Shown one piece after another: positions 25,769 to 34,774 of a stretch of DNA of 64,000 bases (its first letter is position 1; each line of letters starts with the position of its first letter). Under the pieces are notes generated by a model, which saw nothing but the letters and a program-made list of their open reading frames with translations, made no database searches and was not told the DNA's origin. Position numbers and translations under genes: made by a program. This DNA comes from Haloglomus salinum (GTDB lineage: Archaea > Halobacteriota > Halobacteria > Halobacteriales > Haloarculaceae), in assembly GCF_024298825.1 (NCBI RefSeq), contig NZ_CP101153.1, positions 3,968,001 to 4,032,000 of the forward strand, given 5' to 3'.

Positions 25769-26686
25769 TCAGTAGTGCCAGGGGAATCCGGAGAAGTCGG
25801 GTTCGCGCCCCTCGTTGAACGCGTCCCGGCCCTCGGCGGCCTCCTCGGTCATGTACCCCAGCCGCGTCGCCTCGCCGGCGAACACCTGCTGCCCCACGAG
25901 TCCGTCCGTGTCCATGTTGAACGCGTACTTCAGCATCCGCATCGCCATCGGTGACTTGCTGGTCATCTCCGCGGCCCACTCCAGCGCGACCTCCTCCAGT
26001 TCCTCGTGCGGGACGGCGGCGTTGGCCATCCCCATGTCGACGGCCTCCTCCGCGGAGTAGGTCTTCCCCAGGAAGAACACCTCGCGGGCCCGCTTGTGGC
26101 CGACCTGATTGGCGAGATAGGCACTCCCGAAACCGGCGTCGAAGCTCGCCACGTCGGGGTCCGTCTGGAGGAACTTCGCGTGCTCCTCCGACGCGAGCGT
26201 CATGTCACAGACCACGTGCAGCGAGTGACCGCCGCCGACGGCCCATCCCGGCACCACGCACAGGACGGGTTTTGGGATGTGCCGGATGAGCCGCTGAACC
26301 TCGAGGATGTGGAGCCGAGGGGCCTGCTGCTGGCTCTCGGTCGGCGCCCCGCCGGCATCCGGGTCCTCCCCGGCGGTGTACTCGTACCCCGCGTCGCCGC
26401 GGATGGCCTGGTCGCCGCCCGAGCAGAACGACCGGCCGCCGTCCTTCGGGGCGGGACCGTTCCCGGTGAGGATGACACAGCCGATGTCGGTCTGGCGCTT
26501 CGCGTGGTCGAGCGCGGTGTAGAGTTCGTCCACCGTCTCGGGCCGGAAGGCGTTGCGCTTCGCCGGGCGGTCGAAGGCGATGCGGACGGCCGCCACGTCC
26601 GTACCGCGGTGGTAGGTCAAATCGCGGAAGTCGAAGTCCGCGACGGGCTCCCATCGGTCGGCGTCGAACGTCTCCGAGACTGACAT
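25769..26686 (-). CDS. menB: 1,4-dihydroxy-2-naphthoyl-CoA synthase (MenB)
   Basis: A 305-residue crotonase-fold enzyme forming the naphthoquinone ring in menaquinone synthesis. RIAFDRPAKRNAFRPETVDEL, the oxyanion loop GGRSFCSGGDQAIRG, GWAVGGGHSLHVVCDMTLAS and the typical MenB terminus GREPDFSGFPWHY are all visible. The ATG at 26686 follows a TATA-like CTTTTGG about 27 bases upstream, which fixes the start. Other men genes are not in the window. Confidence 0.93.
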   Translation of the reverse strand: MSVSETFDADRWEPVADFDFRDLTYHRGTDVAAVRIAFDRPAKRNAFRPETVDELYTALDHAKRQTDIGCVILTGNGPAPKDGGRSFCSGGDQAIRGDAGYEYTAGEDPDAGGAPTESQQQAPRLHILEVQRLIRHIPKPVLCVVPGWAVGGGHSLHVVCDMTLASEEHAKFLQTDPDVASFDAGFGSAYLANQVGHKRAREVFFLGKTYSAEEAVDMGMANAAVPHEELEEVALEWAAEMTSKSPMAMRMLKYAFNMDTDGLVGQQVFAGEATRLGYMTEEAAEGRDAFNEGREPDFSGFPWHY

Positions 26687-26753
26687 ACAGTCTCTGGTGC
26701 CGGGACGGACCAAAAGCACCCGGACGGCGGCGATTCGGGCCGGGGTCGGGCCG

Positions 26754-27089
26754 TCACCGAGTGGACCAACGGTCCATCAGCGACGGGCCAGTGAGCCAGA
26801 CGGCGAGCAGGAACAGGCCGCCGGCGAGGGCACCGAGCGCCGGGCGCCCCGTGAGCGCCGCCTGCAACGCCACGGCCAGTTCGACGGCGACCACCGCCGG
26901 CACCGCACGCACCGGTACGGTCCCGACGAACCCGTTCGGCCCGTGCGCTCGCTCCCCGGCGACCACGAGCGACCCGACCAGCACCGCGACCAGCGGCCGC
27001 GCGACCACCAGCCAGTAACAGGACGTGAGCCCCCCGACCGCGAGCCCCGCCGCCCAGCGGTCGTCCGTCCCGGTCGCGGTGACGCCCAT
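26754..27089 (-). CDS. small multi-helix membrane protein, menB-linked
   Basis: A 111-residue hydrophobic protein with about four membrane segments (GLAVGGLTSCYWLVVARPLV; VLVGSLVVAGE; AVVAVELAVALQAAL; ALGALAGGLFLLAVW). No motif identifies it. It ends 67 bases before the menB ATG on the same strand, so it may be co-transcribed, though menB has its own TATA-like element. Its own ATG at 27089 follows GGTTTTGC (27114-27121). Confidence 0.6.
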   Translation of the reverse strand: MGVTATGTDDRWAAGLAVGGLTSCYWLVVARPLVAVLVGSLVVAGERAHGPNGFVGTVPVRAVPAVVAVELAVALQAALTGRPALGALAGGLFLLAVWLTGPSLMDRWSTR

Positions 27090-27288
27090 CGGTCCGGAGT
27101 CCGGCCCACCCGAGCAAAACCGTACTGCCGAAGGCTTCCGGCGGTTTATCCAGCATCGCGCGATACGGCTCCGGTATCTTCAGCAGGAGCAACGATTAGC
27201 TTCGAGGACGCCAGATACACAGATTGTGAAACAGTTACTACCTTTATTGGCGACCCCCAGAGATAATCGGGTAGACAAGGTGGTTACG

Positions 27289-27582
27289 TCACCGGTACAG
27301 CGAGAGATATATCATCGCGAACCCGATGATGAAGGGTACCGTCTCGGAGATCTGGATCAGGACCAGTTCCGTCCCGGCGGCCGCCCCGGAGGTTCCGATC
27401 TGTGTCGAGAGGTTCGTGACCGCGACGCCCATGCTGATGAATGCAAAGCCGATGAAGGCGTACTGGAGCCGCTGCGACTGGCGGCGCTGGTAGGACTGGA
27501 AGCTGATGACGGTCAGGCCGAGTGAGAGGCCGAACAGAATCAGTCGCATCAGCACCAGCACCGCATTCAAGATATTGACCAT
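27289..27582 (-). CDS. small three-helix membrane protein (DUF7521-like)
   Basis: A 97-residue membrane protein with three hydrophobic helices (LVLMRLILFGLSLGLTVISF; YAFIGFAFISMGVAVTNL; ISETVPFIIGFAMIYLSL). It resembles a haloarchaeal family, which I recall as DUF7521, that occurs next to winged-helix regulators, as here. The function is unknown. The ATG at 27582 is used; upstream extension is short. It lies 74 bases downstream of the HTH gene on the same strand. Confidence 0.7.
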   Translation of the reverse strand: MVNILNAVLVLMRLILFGLSLGLTVISFQSYQRRQSQRLQYAFIGFAFISMGVAVTNLSTQIGTSGAAAGTELVLIQISETVPFIIGFAMIYLSLYR

Positions 27583-27656
27583 CCTTGCGGGGTAGGCGGC
27601 GCAATACCTCAAAAAACCCCCGTTCGGTTACTCGTCGTGAGAGAGCCGGTGTCGGG

Positions 27657-28019
27657 TCACTCCGACTCCGAGCCGAGCTCGTCCCAGAGCTGGCCGAACC
27701 GGTCGGGGAGGTTCTCCTTCCGGTAGATGCGGACCTTGTACTCCTGGTCCTCCAGCGTGATGACCGTGGAGTCGAAGTTGCACTCGTAGATGTTGTAGTG
27801 GTTCCCGTCCTCCGCGACCGCAGTGCGCTCGGTGATGAGGTCGTGCTCCTGGAGGAGCTCCAGTCGCCGGTAGATGGTCGGAAGCGAGAGGTCACACTCC
27901 TCTGCGAGCTCCTTCGCAGACCGAGGGTTACGACTGATGGCCGCGAGGACCGTCCTAGCGTGCTCGTCGCCGATGGTATTCAGTATCTCCTCGATACTGC
28001 GGTTCTCGTCCACGAGCAC
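27657..28019 (-). CDS. winged-helix transcriptional regulator (ArsR-like)
   Basis: A 120-residue DNA-binding protein. IEEILNTIGDEHARTVLAAI, then SAKELAEECDLSLPTIYRRLELLQEHDLI form a clear winged helix, followed by a wing and a C-terminal strand pair (YNIYECNFDSTVITL). Start choice: GTG 28019 is used because the family begins shortly before DENRSIEEIL and an AAAAGCCTTT stretch lies about 25 bases upstream; a GTG at 28064 would add 15 atypical residues. It precedes the small membrane gene, which it may regulate. Confidence 0.85.
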   Translation of the reverse strand: MLVDENRSIEEILNTIGDEHARTVLAAISRNPRSAKELAEECDLSLPTIYRRLELLQEHDLITERTAVAEDGNHYNIYECNFDSTVITLEDQEYKVRIYRKENLPDRFGQLWDELGSESE

Positions 28020-28144
28020 CCGTCGGGTGGCGCCGGACAAAGGCTTTTCTCCCACGGCCAGCACGCCGCCGCCCGCCGGCAGCCGTTTCCCGACCGCCGG
28101 CAGCGAGAGTCGGTTTCAAGTACGCCCCCGGCCTGCCGTTCGGT

Positions 28145-28582
28145 ATGTACGACGCCATCCTGTTCGCGACCGACGGGAGCGAGGCCGCCGCGACCGCCCT
28201 CGACCACGCGATTTCGACAGCCGACGCCCACGGCGCGACGCTCCACGTGCTCTCCGTGGCCGACGAACGCCTCGCGCTCGCGGCCGACGACACCGAGGCG
28301 ACACGCGATGACCTCCGCGAGCGCGCACAGGAGGCCGTCGATGACGCCGCCAACGCGGCCAGCGGCTCCGGCGTCCACGTCGAGACGAGCGTCACCGACG
28401 GGGTGCCGTTCCGGGAGATTCTGGCGTACGCCGAGTCCGAAGGCGTGGGATTAGTGGTGGTTGGCACGCACGGGCGCGAAGGGCGCGAGAAGCGGGTGAA
28501 TATGGGGTCGACGGCGGAGCGGGTGGTGAATCAGGCTGACCGACCGGTGCTGGTGGTACGGGAGACGGAGGAATCGGGGTAG
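28145..28582 (+). CDS. universal stress protein (UspA family)
   Basis: A 145-residue cytoplasmic UspA-fold protein. MYDAILFATDGSEAA at the start and GTHGREGREKRVNMGSTAERVV near the end contain the ATP-binding pattern GX2GX9GS, so it should bind ATP. The ATG follows TATA-like GGTTTCAAG centred 29 bases upstream. It is divergent from the winged-helix gene and converges on a pilin-like gene. Confidence 0.93.
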   Translation: MYDAILFATDGSEAAATALDHAISTADAHGATLHVLSVADERLALAADDTEATRDDLRERAQEAVDDAANAASGSGVHVETSVTDGVPFREILAYAESEGVGLVVVGTHGREGREKRVNMGSTAERVVNQADRPVLVVRETEESG

Positions 28583-28599
28583 TAGATTCGGGGGCGGGT

Positions 28600-30270
28600 C
28601 TACGACTGGCCGTCCGGGACCACGAAGTACCGGGAGATGGACCCGTCCTCGAACTCGATGGAGTAGATGAAGAAGTCGCCTTCATCGACATCGAACGGGT
28701 TACCGTCCTCGTCCCAGAACTCCATGCGGTAGGTCTTCTCCTCGCCCGGCTGGTAATCGATCTTGAACCCGGTGGCGAAACTGTTGATGTAGTCGCCCCC
28801 GACGAACACCTGCGTCCCGTTGATGACGGCGTAGTCGGGGTGCTTCTTGTTGCTCGCGGACTGGGAGTTATCGACGAACGAGTTGATACGGACGGCCTCG
28901 ATGCTCACCTGGTCCCCCTTGTTCTCGAACGTCACGTACGCGACGCCGATGTTGTTCTTGTTCCCGACCTTCTCCTGGGTCAGGGTGGCGGACTTGAGCT
29001 CGAAGGCCTCACTGGCGGCCGGGTTGATCTCCGAGTCGCCCCCACCGTCACCACCGCCGCCGCTGATGACTGCGATATCCTCGAAGATGATAATCTCGTT
29101 GTCGTCGGGGTTGGCCCCGGGGTAGCCGAAGTCGGCCGTCGCGGAAATCGTGGCGGTGGTGCCGCCGGTCGGCTTGAACACGACTTTCGCGAGCCCGTTC
29201 TCGTCGCTCGTCACGACGTGGGTCCCGCCGACGTTGGTTCCCTGGCTGTCGATGAAGTACCCCTGTCCGTCGTCGAGGTTGTAGGTCACGTCGACACCGG
29301 GCTTGACCGTGTTGAACTGGTCGCGGACCTCGACCGAGATGGTGTTCCCGCCGAGTTCGACGAACCGCGGTGCCACCGCGCCGTTCGCGAGATAGATCGG
29401 CTGTTCGTCGGTGTAGCCGCTCCCGACGCCGATCTTCGCCAGCCGCATGTCGTAGATGACGTCCTCGTCGAGAACGATGGTGAGCTCGCCACCCGAGAGG
29501 GACCAGCTATCGATGTTGTTCGGTTCGTCATCGAGGAGTTCGGACCAGGCCTTCTGGGTCATTCCCGTCTGTAACGTGAGGATGATATTGTCGCCCGTAA
29601 CGTCCGGGTTATCGCGTACGCTGACACTCTGCATAGGAGCACTCAGCGGTTCCGATTCCAGAGCCAGCGCCGAGGCGCTGGCCGTTGAGAGGGACCCGTT
29701 CACCGCGATGAGGGTGATTCGGTTCCCGTCGATGACCTCGGCAGTCCCCATTAGCGTCGTCTCACCGTTCGGGTGCCTGTTGTAGGCGACGCCGTGCTCG
29801 TAGGCAGTCTCGGGCGCACTGTCGTAGACGTTGTAGTTCGGGCGGAAGACGACGACACTCGAGTCGTACTCCCGGAGGCTACCTGCCCAGAACTGTGCGG
29901 TCTCAGAATCGACCGCCCGGGCGTTCTCGATGCTGAAGCCCGAGACCTCGGTCGTGATGCTTCCAGCTGCCTCGGGAGGGTTCCGGAGCAGGAACCGGTT
30001 CGGGTAACGGGTGCCCGCCTCGACGTTCACGGACCGAGCGGACCCCTGCGTCGCGGTCACGTCGGCCGCCTGCTGGAACTCGAGGAAGTCGTTCTGCACT
30101 CGCTGGTTGTGATTGAACTCCACCTCCTCGTTCGCGGCCGGGACTCCGCTGAGCTGCACGATTGCAAGCACTGCAAGGACGAGGCCGAAGATCAGCATCG
30201 AACCGAGGACTTCGGATACACCTCGCAAGTCACTCTGATCGACATCGAATGTCGAGAATCGAATATTCAT
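28600..30270 (-). CDS. giant pilin-like protein with Ig-like domain (cassette 1)
   Basis: A 556-residue exported protein. LRGVSEVLGSMLIFGLVLAV is a class III (type IV pilin) signal: basic stretch, RG cleavage site, then a hydrophobic helix that would pack in a pilus core. A soluble region follows; residues about 300-385 resemble an invasin-type Ig domain (ISVEVRDQFNTVKPGVDVTY, ATISATADF). The C-terminal domain (residues 420-556) follows a Gly/Asp linker and is beta-rich. Far larger than ordinary haloarchaeal pilins (about 130-170 residues). It is paralogous to the gene at 34775. It lies downstream of tadC1 and has its own TATA-like element, so it may be made in higher amount than the machine. 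Confidence 0.85.
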   Translation of the reverse strand: MNIRFSTFDVDQSDLRGVSEVLGSMLIFGLVLAVLAIVQLSGVPAANEEVEFNHNQRVQNDFLEFQQAADVTATQGSARSVNVEAGTRYPNRFLLRNPPEAAGSITTEVSGFSIENARAVDSETAQFWAGSLREYDSSVVVFRPNYNVYDSAPETAYEHGVAYNRHPNGETTLMGTAEVIDGNRITLIAVNGSLSTASASALALESEPLSAPMQSVSVRDNPDVTGDNIILTLQTGMTQKAWSELLDDEPNNIDSWSLSGGELTIVLDEDVIYDMRLAKIGVGSGYTDEQPIYLANGAVAPRFVELGGNTISVEVRDQFNTVKPGVDVTYNLDDGQGYFIDSQGTNVGGTHVVTSDENGLAKVVFKPTGGTTATISATADFGYPGANPDDNEIIIFEDIAVISGGGGDGGGDSEINPAASEAFELKSATLTQEKVGNKNNIGVAYVTFENKGDQVSIEAVRINSFVDNSQSASNKKHPDYAVINGTQVFVGGDYINSFATGFKIDYQPGEEKTYRMEFWDEDGNPFDVDEGDFFIYSIEFEDGSISRYFVVPDGQS

Positions 30271-30289
30271 GAGATACTATCGCCTTCTG

Positions 30290-30298
30290 TATTAATAG
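30290..30298 (-). promoter_or_regulatory. TATA-like element of pilin-like gene 1
   Basis: CTATTAATA on the minus strand lies 20-28 bases before the ATG at 30270, in the 121-base gap between tadC1 and this gene. A CCCC-TAC-GGGG hairpin at about 30338-30350 may lie at the end of the tadC1 message. Confidence 0.45.
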
Positions 30299-30391
30299 CA
30301 CTTGCTATCCAAATGAATACCAGAATCGGCGAGATAGCCCCCGTAGGGGACAATACTGCAGAAGGGCCGAAGCGCGGTAGCCGTCCTCGTT

Positions 30392-32428
30392 TCAGACGAG
30401 GATGAACACGACCATCGTCAGCACGACCAGCCCGATGGCGTATTTCAGGCCCGCGAGGGCGTCGTTCTCGGCGAGTTTGCCTGCCAGCAGCCCGCTCCCG
30501 ATAGCCTGGATGAGTGCCGAGTGCAGGAACAGCATCCGGTAGAGGTCCACCGGGATGTTCTCGAACGACAGCGGCAGGTCCTGACCCGTGCCGCCCGTGT
30601 CCAGCGTGGCGATGGGTCGGAGGTAGCTGGCGTCGAGGATGACGATCACCATCAGGTAGACGAGGAAGCCGATGACGACGACGGCGATGTAGGCCGTCAG
30701 CTCGCGGCGGCGCGCACGCTCGATGCGGGCGCGGTCGCGGGCGTCCTCGGCGGCGATGCTGAGGACCCGCGCGAGGTCGCCGGACGAGCGCAGGCCGTCC
30801 GCGAGGAGCTTCATGCTCCGGGAGAGCTGCGGCGTCTTGAGCCGAGCGCCGAACGATATCAGCGCGCGGCTCACATCGTGGTTCCACGCGATGTCGTTCT
30901 TGACCGACCGGAGCTCCTGGGCGACGGGGCCGGTCTGGTACCGGGAGATGAGCTCCAGCGCGTCCGGGAGCGGGATGCCCATCTTGTTCGCCGAGGCGAG
31001 GATGTTCAGCGTGTCCGGGAAGCGCTCGGTGATCGCCTTCTGCCGGGCCGCTCGCATCTCGACGAACACCGAGAGCGGGACCGCGACCAGCAGGAACGGC
31101 GCGACGACGAGCCAGCCGGTCGTACTGACGGGGTCACTGCTGAACGCCGCAATCGAGGGCTCCACGAGTCCACCGAGGATGGCCCCGGCTACCGCCAGCA
31201 CCGCGAGCGGGACCGTCAGGAACAGCGTGTTCACGGGTTCGTCCTTGAACGTCGCTGCCGGGTCCGAGAACATCTCCCGGAACGCGAGTCGGCGCGCACG
31301 GCTCTGGTAGGAGCCATATCGCTGGTCCTCGTCGAGGTTCTCGTGGTCGAACGGCAGTTCCTCGGTGGGCTCCGGGGGCGTGGTCGTCGAGGGCGTCTCG
31401 AACGGTGCCGAGAGCACGTCGATGAAGACGAGGAACGCCAGCATGCCCACGGGCAGGACCAGGTAGATGAGCGAGCTCATCGCGCTGATGGTGCTCCCAC
31501 CGATGAGGCTGATGACGACCATCGTCACGACGAGGAACAGCGGCGCGGCGACGAAGCCGACGACGAAGACCTCGGCCATGATGGCCAGCGTCTCGAGGAA
31601 GTCCGACTGCTCCTCCTCGGCGGCGCGGAGGTAGGACTCGGCCTCGCTCTCGAAGAACGTGGTGACGTCACCACCCGCATCGAGGACACCGAGCATGTCG
31701 TCGAGGAAGCCCTCGAAGCGATCCGAGGGCGTCAGGTTGCGCGCACTCTGGAGCGCGCTGTACATGTCGCTGCCGAACAGGTCGATGTCGTTGACGACCA
31801 TCTCGAACTCGTTGGCGACCTCACCGTACACCTCCTCTGCGTCCGCGATATCCCGCAGCACACTGAGCAGGTCCTGCCCGCCGTACGACAGCGCGTACAT
31901 GTAGACGATGGCGTGTGGCAGGGTCACGTCGATGGCCTGGCGGCGTGAGGTGACCACGCTGGCTGGGTAGTAGTACCGCCCGAACCAGATGCCGGCTCCG
32001 ACGAGCCCGGTCAACACGCTGGTGATGGCGACGCCGGCGAACAGCGACCGGTTGGCCTCGATGTAGCGCGCGAGCCCACCGCTGAACTGGATGGGACTGC
32101 GCAGGTCAGAGAGCACGCCGAACTGGACGAGGAGGGCCGTCAGGAACACACCGAACACGGCGCCCAGGAGGCCACCGAAGAGGGCGAACCAGAGACTCCG
32201 TGCGAGGTACTCGTCGTAGGTCGCCCCGATGCGAGCCTGGTTGAGGGAGCGCTGGATGCCTGCGTAGCGGGATGGGTGCAGCTTGAAGTACGTACGGACA
32301 CGGCCGTACTCGGCGCGCATCCGGCGACGCTCCTCGGCCGTGACGGGGCGGTCGCTGGGCCGGGAGACGAGCCCGATCTCGGTCATCTCCGTGTCCTCCA
32401 GGGGCGTCCCCTCGAACTCGCTGCTCAT
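30392..32428 (-). CDS. TadC/PilC-type membrane platform protein (cassette 1)
   Basis: A 678-residue polytopic membrane protein with two T2SSF (GspF/TadC) domains. The first includes YALSYGGQDLLSVLRDIADA and FLDDMLGVLDAGGDVTTFFE, the second FPDTLNILASANKMGIPLPD, LRSSGDLARVLSIAAEDARD. Each is accompanied by paired hydrophobic helices, and an extra helix pair lies at the C-terminus. It would anchor the ATPase and assemble pilin-like subunits through the membrane. Its ATG overlaps the tadA1 stop as ATGA. Paralogue: 36534-39059. Confidence 0.93.
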   Translation of the reverse strand: MSSEFEGTPLEDTEMTEIGLVSRPSDRPVTAEERRRMRAEYGRVRTYFKLHPSRYAGIQRSLNQARIGATYDEYLARSLWFALFGGLLGAVFGVFLTALLVQFGVLSDLRSPIQFSGGLARYIEANRSLFAGVAITSVLTGLVGAGIWFGRYYYPASVVTSRRQAIDVTLPHAIVYMYALSYGGQDLLSVLRDIADAEEVYGEVANEFEMVVNDIDLFGSDMYSALQSARNLTPSDRFEGFLDDMLGVLDAGGDVTTFFESEAESYLRAAEEEQSDFLETLAIMAEVFVVGFVAAPLFLVVTMVVISLIGGSTISAMSSLIYLVLPVGMLAFLVFIDVLSAPFETPSTTTPPEPTEELPFDHENLDEDQRYGSYQSRARRLAFREMFSDPAATFKDEPVNTLFLTVPLAVLAVAGAILGGLVEPSIAAFSSDPVSTTGWLVVAPFLLVAVPLSVFVEMRAARQKAITERFPDTLNILASANKMGIPLPDALELISRYQTGPVAQELRSVKNDIAWNHDVSRALISFGARLKTPQLSRSMKLLADGLRSSGDLARVLSIAAEDARDRARIERARRRELTAYIAVVVIGFLVYLMVIVILDASYLRPIATLDTGGTGQDLPLSFENIPVDLYRMLFLHSALIQAIGSGLLAGKLAENDALAGLKYAIGLVVLTMVVFILV

Positions 32429-34476
32429 CGCTCCTCACGCTCTTGGCTGTCGGTGCCGTCGTTCGCGACGCTGGCGCCGTCGGTGGCGGACTCCGGTTCG
32501 AAGAACCCGTCGTCCGCCGGCGTGTCAGACGACGCTCGGCCGTCACCATCGGTCTGCTCGGCGTCCGTCGTTTCTGGACGGTCCTCGGAGACGTCTTCGG
32601 ACGTGGCCTGGAGCAGTTCCTCGTAGGTCGTGGCGTCCAGCGCCGGCGCGGTGCCGGCACCGGGGGGAGCCGCTCCGTCGCCCGTGACCATGTCGTGGAC
32701 CGCGGCACCAGCCCCACCGTGGGAGCGGACGTCGAAGTCGGTCGGGTCGAAGGTCCCCTCGATTACGGCCTCGAGCACCTCGTCGGGGCTGCGGGCGTAG
32801 GTCTGGACCGCGGTCGCCACCGCCTCGTACTCCCGGATGTCCTCGTCGACGAGGTACTGGAGGATGCGGCGGCGGGCGTCGAACTCGGCGTCGAGTTCGT
32901 CGTCGGTCCAGCCGCGCTCGCGAGCGATGTCGGTCAGGACGTCGGAGTCACCGACACGGTCGTGCGTGTCGGTCTCCGGGTCCCACTCGAAGATCTCCTT
33001 CCACGCGACGCGGTCCTGGTCCGTCTCGTCGACCTTGATCTCCGCGACGGTGGCGTTCCGGCGAACGCGGCGGTCGCCGAGGAACGTCTGCCGCTGGATA
33101 CTGATGACGTCGAGGTCCTGCAGCATCTGCGTCGGCACCGACAGCGGCGGGTTCTGCAGCCGCGAGATGGCTGTCTCCACGCTGTCGGCGTGGATGGTCG
33201 TGTACGCGGTGTGTCCGGTCCCCATCGCCTGGAAGAACGTCAGGGCGACGTTCTGCTCGGTCCGTATCTCGCCGACGAGGAGGTACTCGGGCCGCTGGCG
33301 GAGCGCGGCCTGAAGGAGGTTGTACATCGTGACCTCGCCGCGGCCCTCGCCGCTGGCCGAGGACCGGGTCACGGACTGGATCCAGTTCTGGTGGGGCAGG
33401 TCGATCTCGCGGGTATCCTCGATGGAGACGACCTTCGAGTGCTGCGGGATAAAGAAGGACACCCCGTTCATCGAGGTAGTCTTCCCCGAACCGGTGCCGC
33501 CGGCGAAGACCAGCGACTTGTTGTTCTCGATGGCGAGCCAGAAGTACGCCATCTCCTCGACGCTGAACGTGTTCCACGACGCGAGGTCGACCGGCGTGTA
33601 CGGCACGTCGGCGAACTTGCGGATGGTGAAGTTCGCGCCCCGGGTGGAGATGTCGCCGCCCAGCGTGAGCTGGACCCGCGAGCCGTCCGGGAGCGAGGCG
33701 TCGACGAGCGGGTCCGCGATGCTCACCGACCGCCCGGAGCGCTGGGCCAGCTGGACGACGAACGCGTTGAGCCGGCGTTCGGTGAACGTGACGTTCGAGG
33801 GCAGGTCGCGGTACTCGCGGTGGTAGACGTACACCGGGACGCCGGTCCCATCACAGGAGATGTCCTCGATGTTCGGGTCCCGCATGATGGGGTCGATGGG
33901 GCCGAAACCGAGGAACGTTCGTCGGAGATGGTAGAGGACCTTGTGGAGCGTTCCAGGGGCGACCGTGGCCGCGTGCTCGTCGATGAGGTCGCGGGCCTGG
34001 GCCATGAAGGCGCCCTCCCGGTCGCCGGGCGCGAAATCCATGTAGATGAGCTCGTTCCGGAGCAGGGTCACCAGGTCCGCACGGACGTACTGTTCGAACT
34101 GGTCGAGCGTCGGCTCGACAACGTGGTAGCGGTACTCGTTGCGGTTCGCGTCGTACAGCACGGAGATGTAGGCGAACGGCTCCCTGACCCACTGGCGGTC
34201 GACCTCCTCGTACCGTTCGAGGTAGGAGAAGTCGAAGAACGACGCCGAGACGAACGCGTCGGTAGGCGCGCCGAACGGCTCGGCGCCCTCGTCGGCGAAA
34301 TACTCACGCACGTCCGCGAGAACGGCCTCGACAGTCGGGTGGAGCGGCTCCATCTCGGGCTGTGGCTCAGGGTCGACGACCACCTCGTCGGCCGGTTCGA
34401 CCCGCCGGATGGCCGGCCGGGGAATCTCGTCGACCCCACCGTCGGTGAGTGACGCGGGTGGCTCCCGGACCGTCAT
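32425..34476 (-). CDS. TadA/PilB-type secretion ATPase (cassette 1)
   Basis: A 683-residue type II/IV secretion ATPase that powers assembly of pilin-like subunits at the cytoplasmic face. N-terminal domain to about residue 190; then FGPIDPIMRDPNIEDISCDG, ATPase core with Walker A GGTGSGKT (326-333), the aspartate-box IEDTREIDLP, LLVGEIRTEQNV (Walker B) and GHTAYTTIHADS. The last 140 residues are acidic low complexity, absent from the cassette 2 copy. The ATG at 34476 opens the tadA1-tadC1-pilin1 group. Confidence 0.94.
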   Translation of the reverse strand: MTVREPPASLTDGGVDEIPRPAIRRVEPADEVVVDPEPQPEMEPLHPTVEAVLADVREYFADEGAEPFGAPTDAFVSASFFDFSYLERYEEVDRQWVREPFAYISVLYDANRNEYRYHVVEPTLDQFEQYVRADLVTLLRNELIYMDFAPGDREGAFMAQARDLIDEHAATVAPGTLHKVLYHLRRTFLGFGPIDPIMRDPNIEDISCDGTGVPVYVYHREYRDLPSNVTFTERRLNAFVVQLAQRSGRSVSIADPLVDASLPDGSRVQLTLGGDISTRGANFTIRKFADVPYTPVDLASWNTFSVEEMAYFWLAIENNKSLVFAGGTGSGKTTSMNGVSFFIPQHSKVVSIEDTREIDLPHQNWIQSVTRSSASGEGRGEVTMYNLLQAALRQRPEYLLVGEIRTEQNVALTFFQAMGTGHTAYTTIHADSVETAISRLQNPPLSVPTQMLQDLDVISIQRQTFLGDRRVRRNATVAEIKVDETDQDRVAWKEIFEWDPETDTHDRVGDSDVLTDIARERGWTDDELDAEFDARRRILQYLVDEDIREYEAVATAVQTYARSPDEVLEAVIEGTFDPTDFDVRSHGGAGAAVHDMVTGDGAAPPGAGTAPALDATTYEELLQATSEDVSEDRPETTDAEQTDGDGRASSDTPADDGFFEPESATDGASVANDGTDSQEREER

Positions 34477-34774
34477 CGCCGGAAACCCCCCTCTCCACGT
34501 AGATTTTGCGAAGTAGACATACCTGTTTTAAGTCATCAGTGGGTAGTAAGCATTGCGGCGTGGTATGTCCCCACACAGGGACAGAATGGCCGTATTGGTC
34601 CTTCAATTTCCCATTCTGCCCCACGTGGTACAAGATATTACAGAGGGCAGCCCTCCCTGGATGGACCGCTGGAGCGGTAAGCGAGAAGTCCCCCGTGGTC
34701 GTCACCCGTCACCTCGTCGGACGACTGCCGCGAGGGTACTCTCTTCACGGTCGCGGCGTCACCATCGTCTCGTC
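34477..34774. other. 298-base region between the two secretion cassettes
   Basis: No coding gene is supported. AT-rich stretches at 34499-34536 (CGCAAAATC and ACTTAAAAC on the minus strand) are likely promoter parts for tadA1, and GGTACAAGATATTACAGAGG around 34625-34646 is another AT-rich island. The rest is ordinary GC-rich sequence that forms the 3' end of the pilin-like gene 2 message. Confidence 0.5.

Noticed and set aside
30521-31948. 475-codon plus-strand frame antisense to tadC1
   Set aside because: Typical shadow of a GC-rich gene, full of Arg, His and Val; the TadC reading has clear domains.
34550-34660. Possible tRNA-like or stable RNA between the cassettes
   Set aside because: Short GC-pairs can be drawn but no cloverleaf or conserved T-loop is present.
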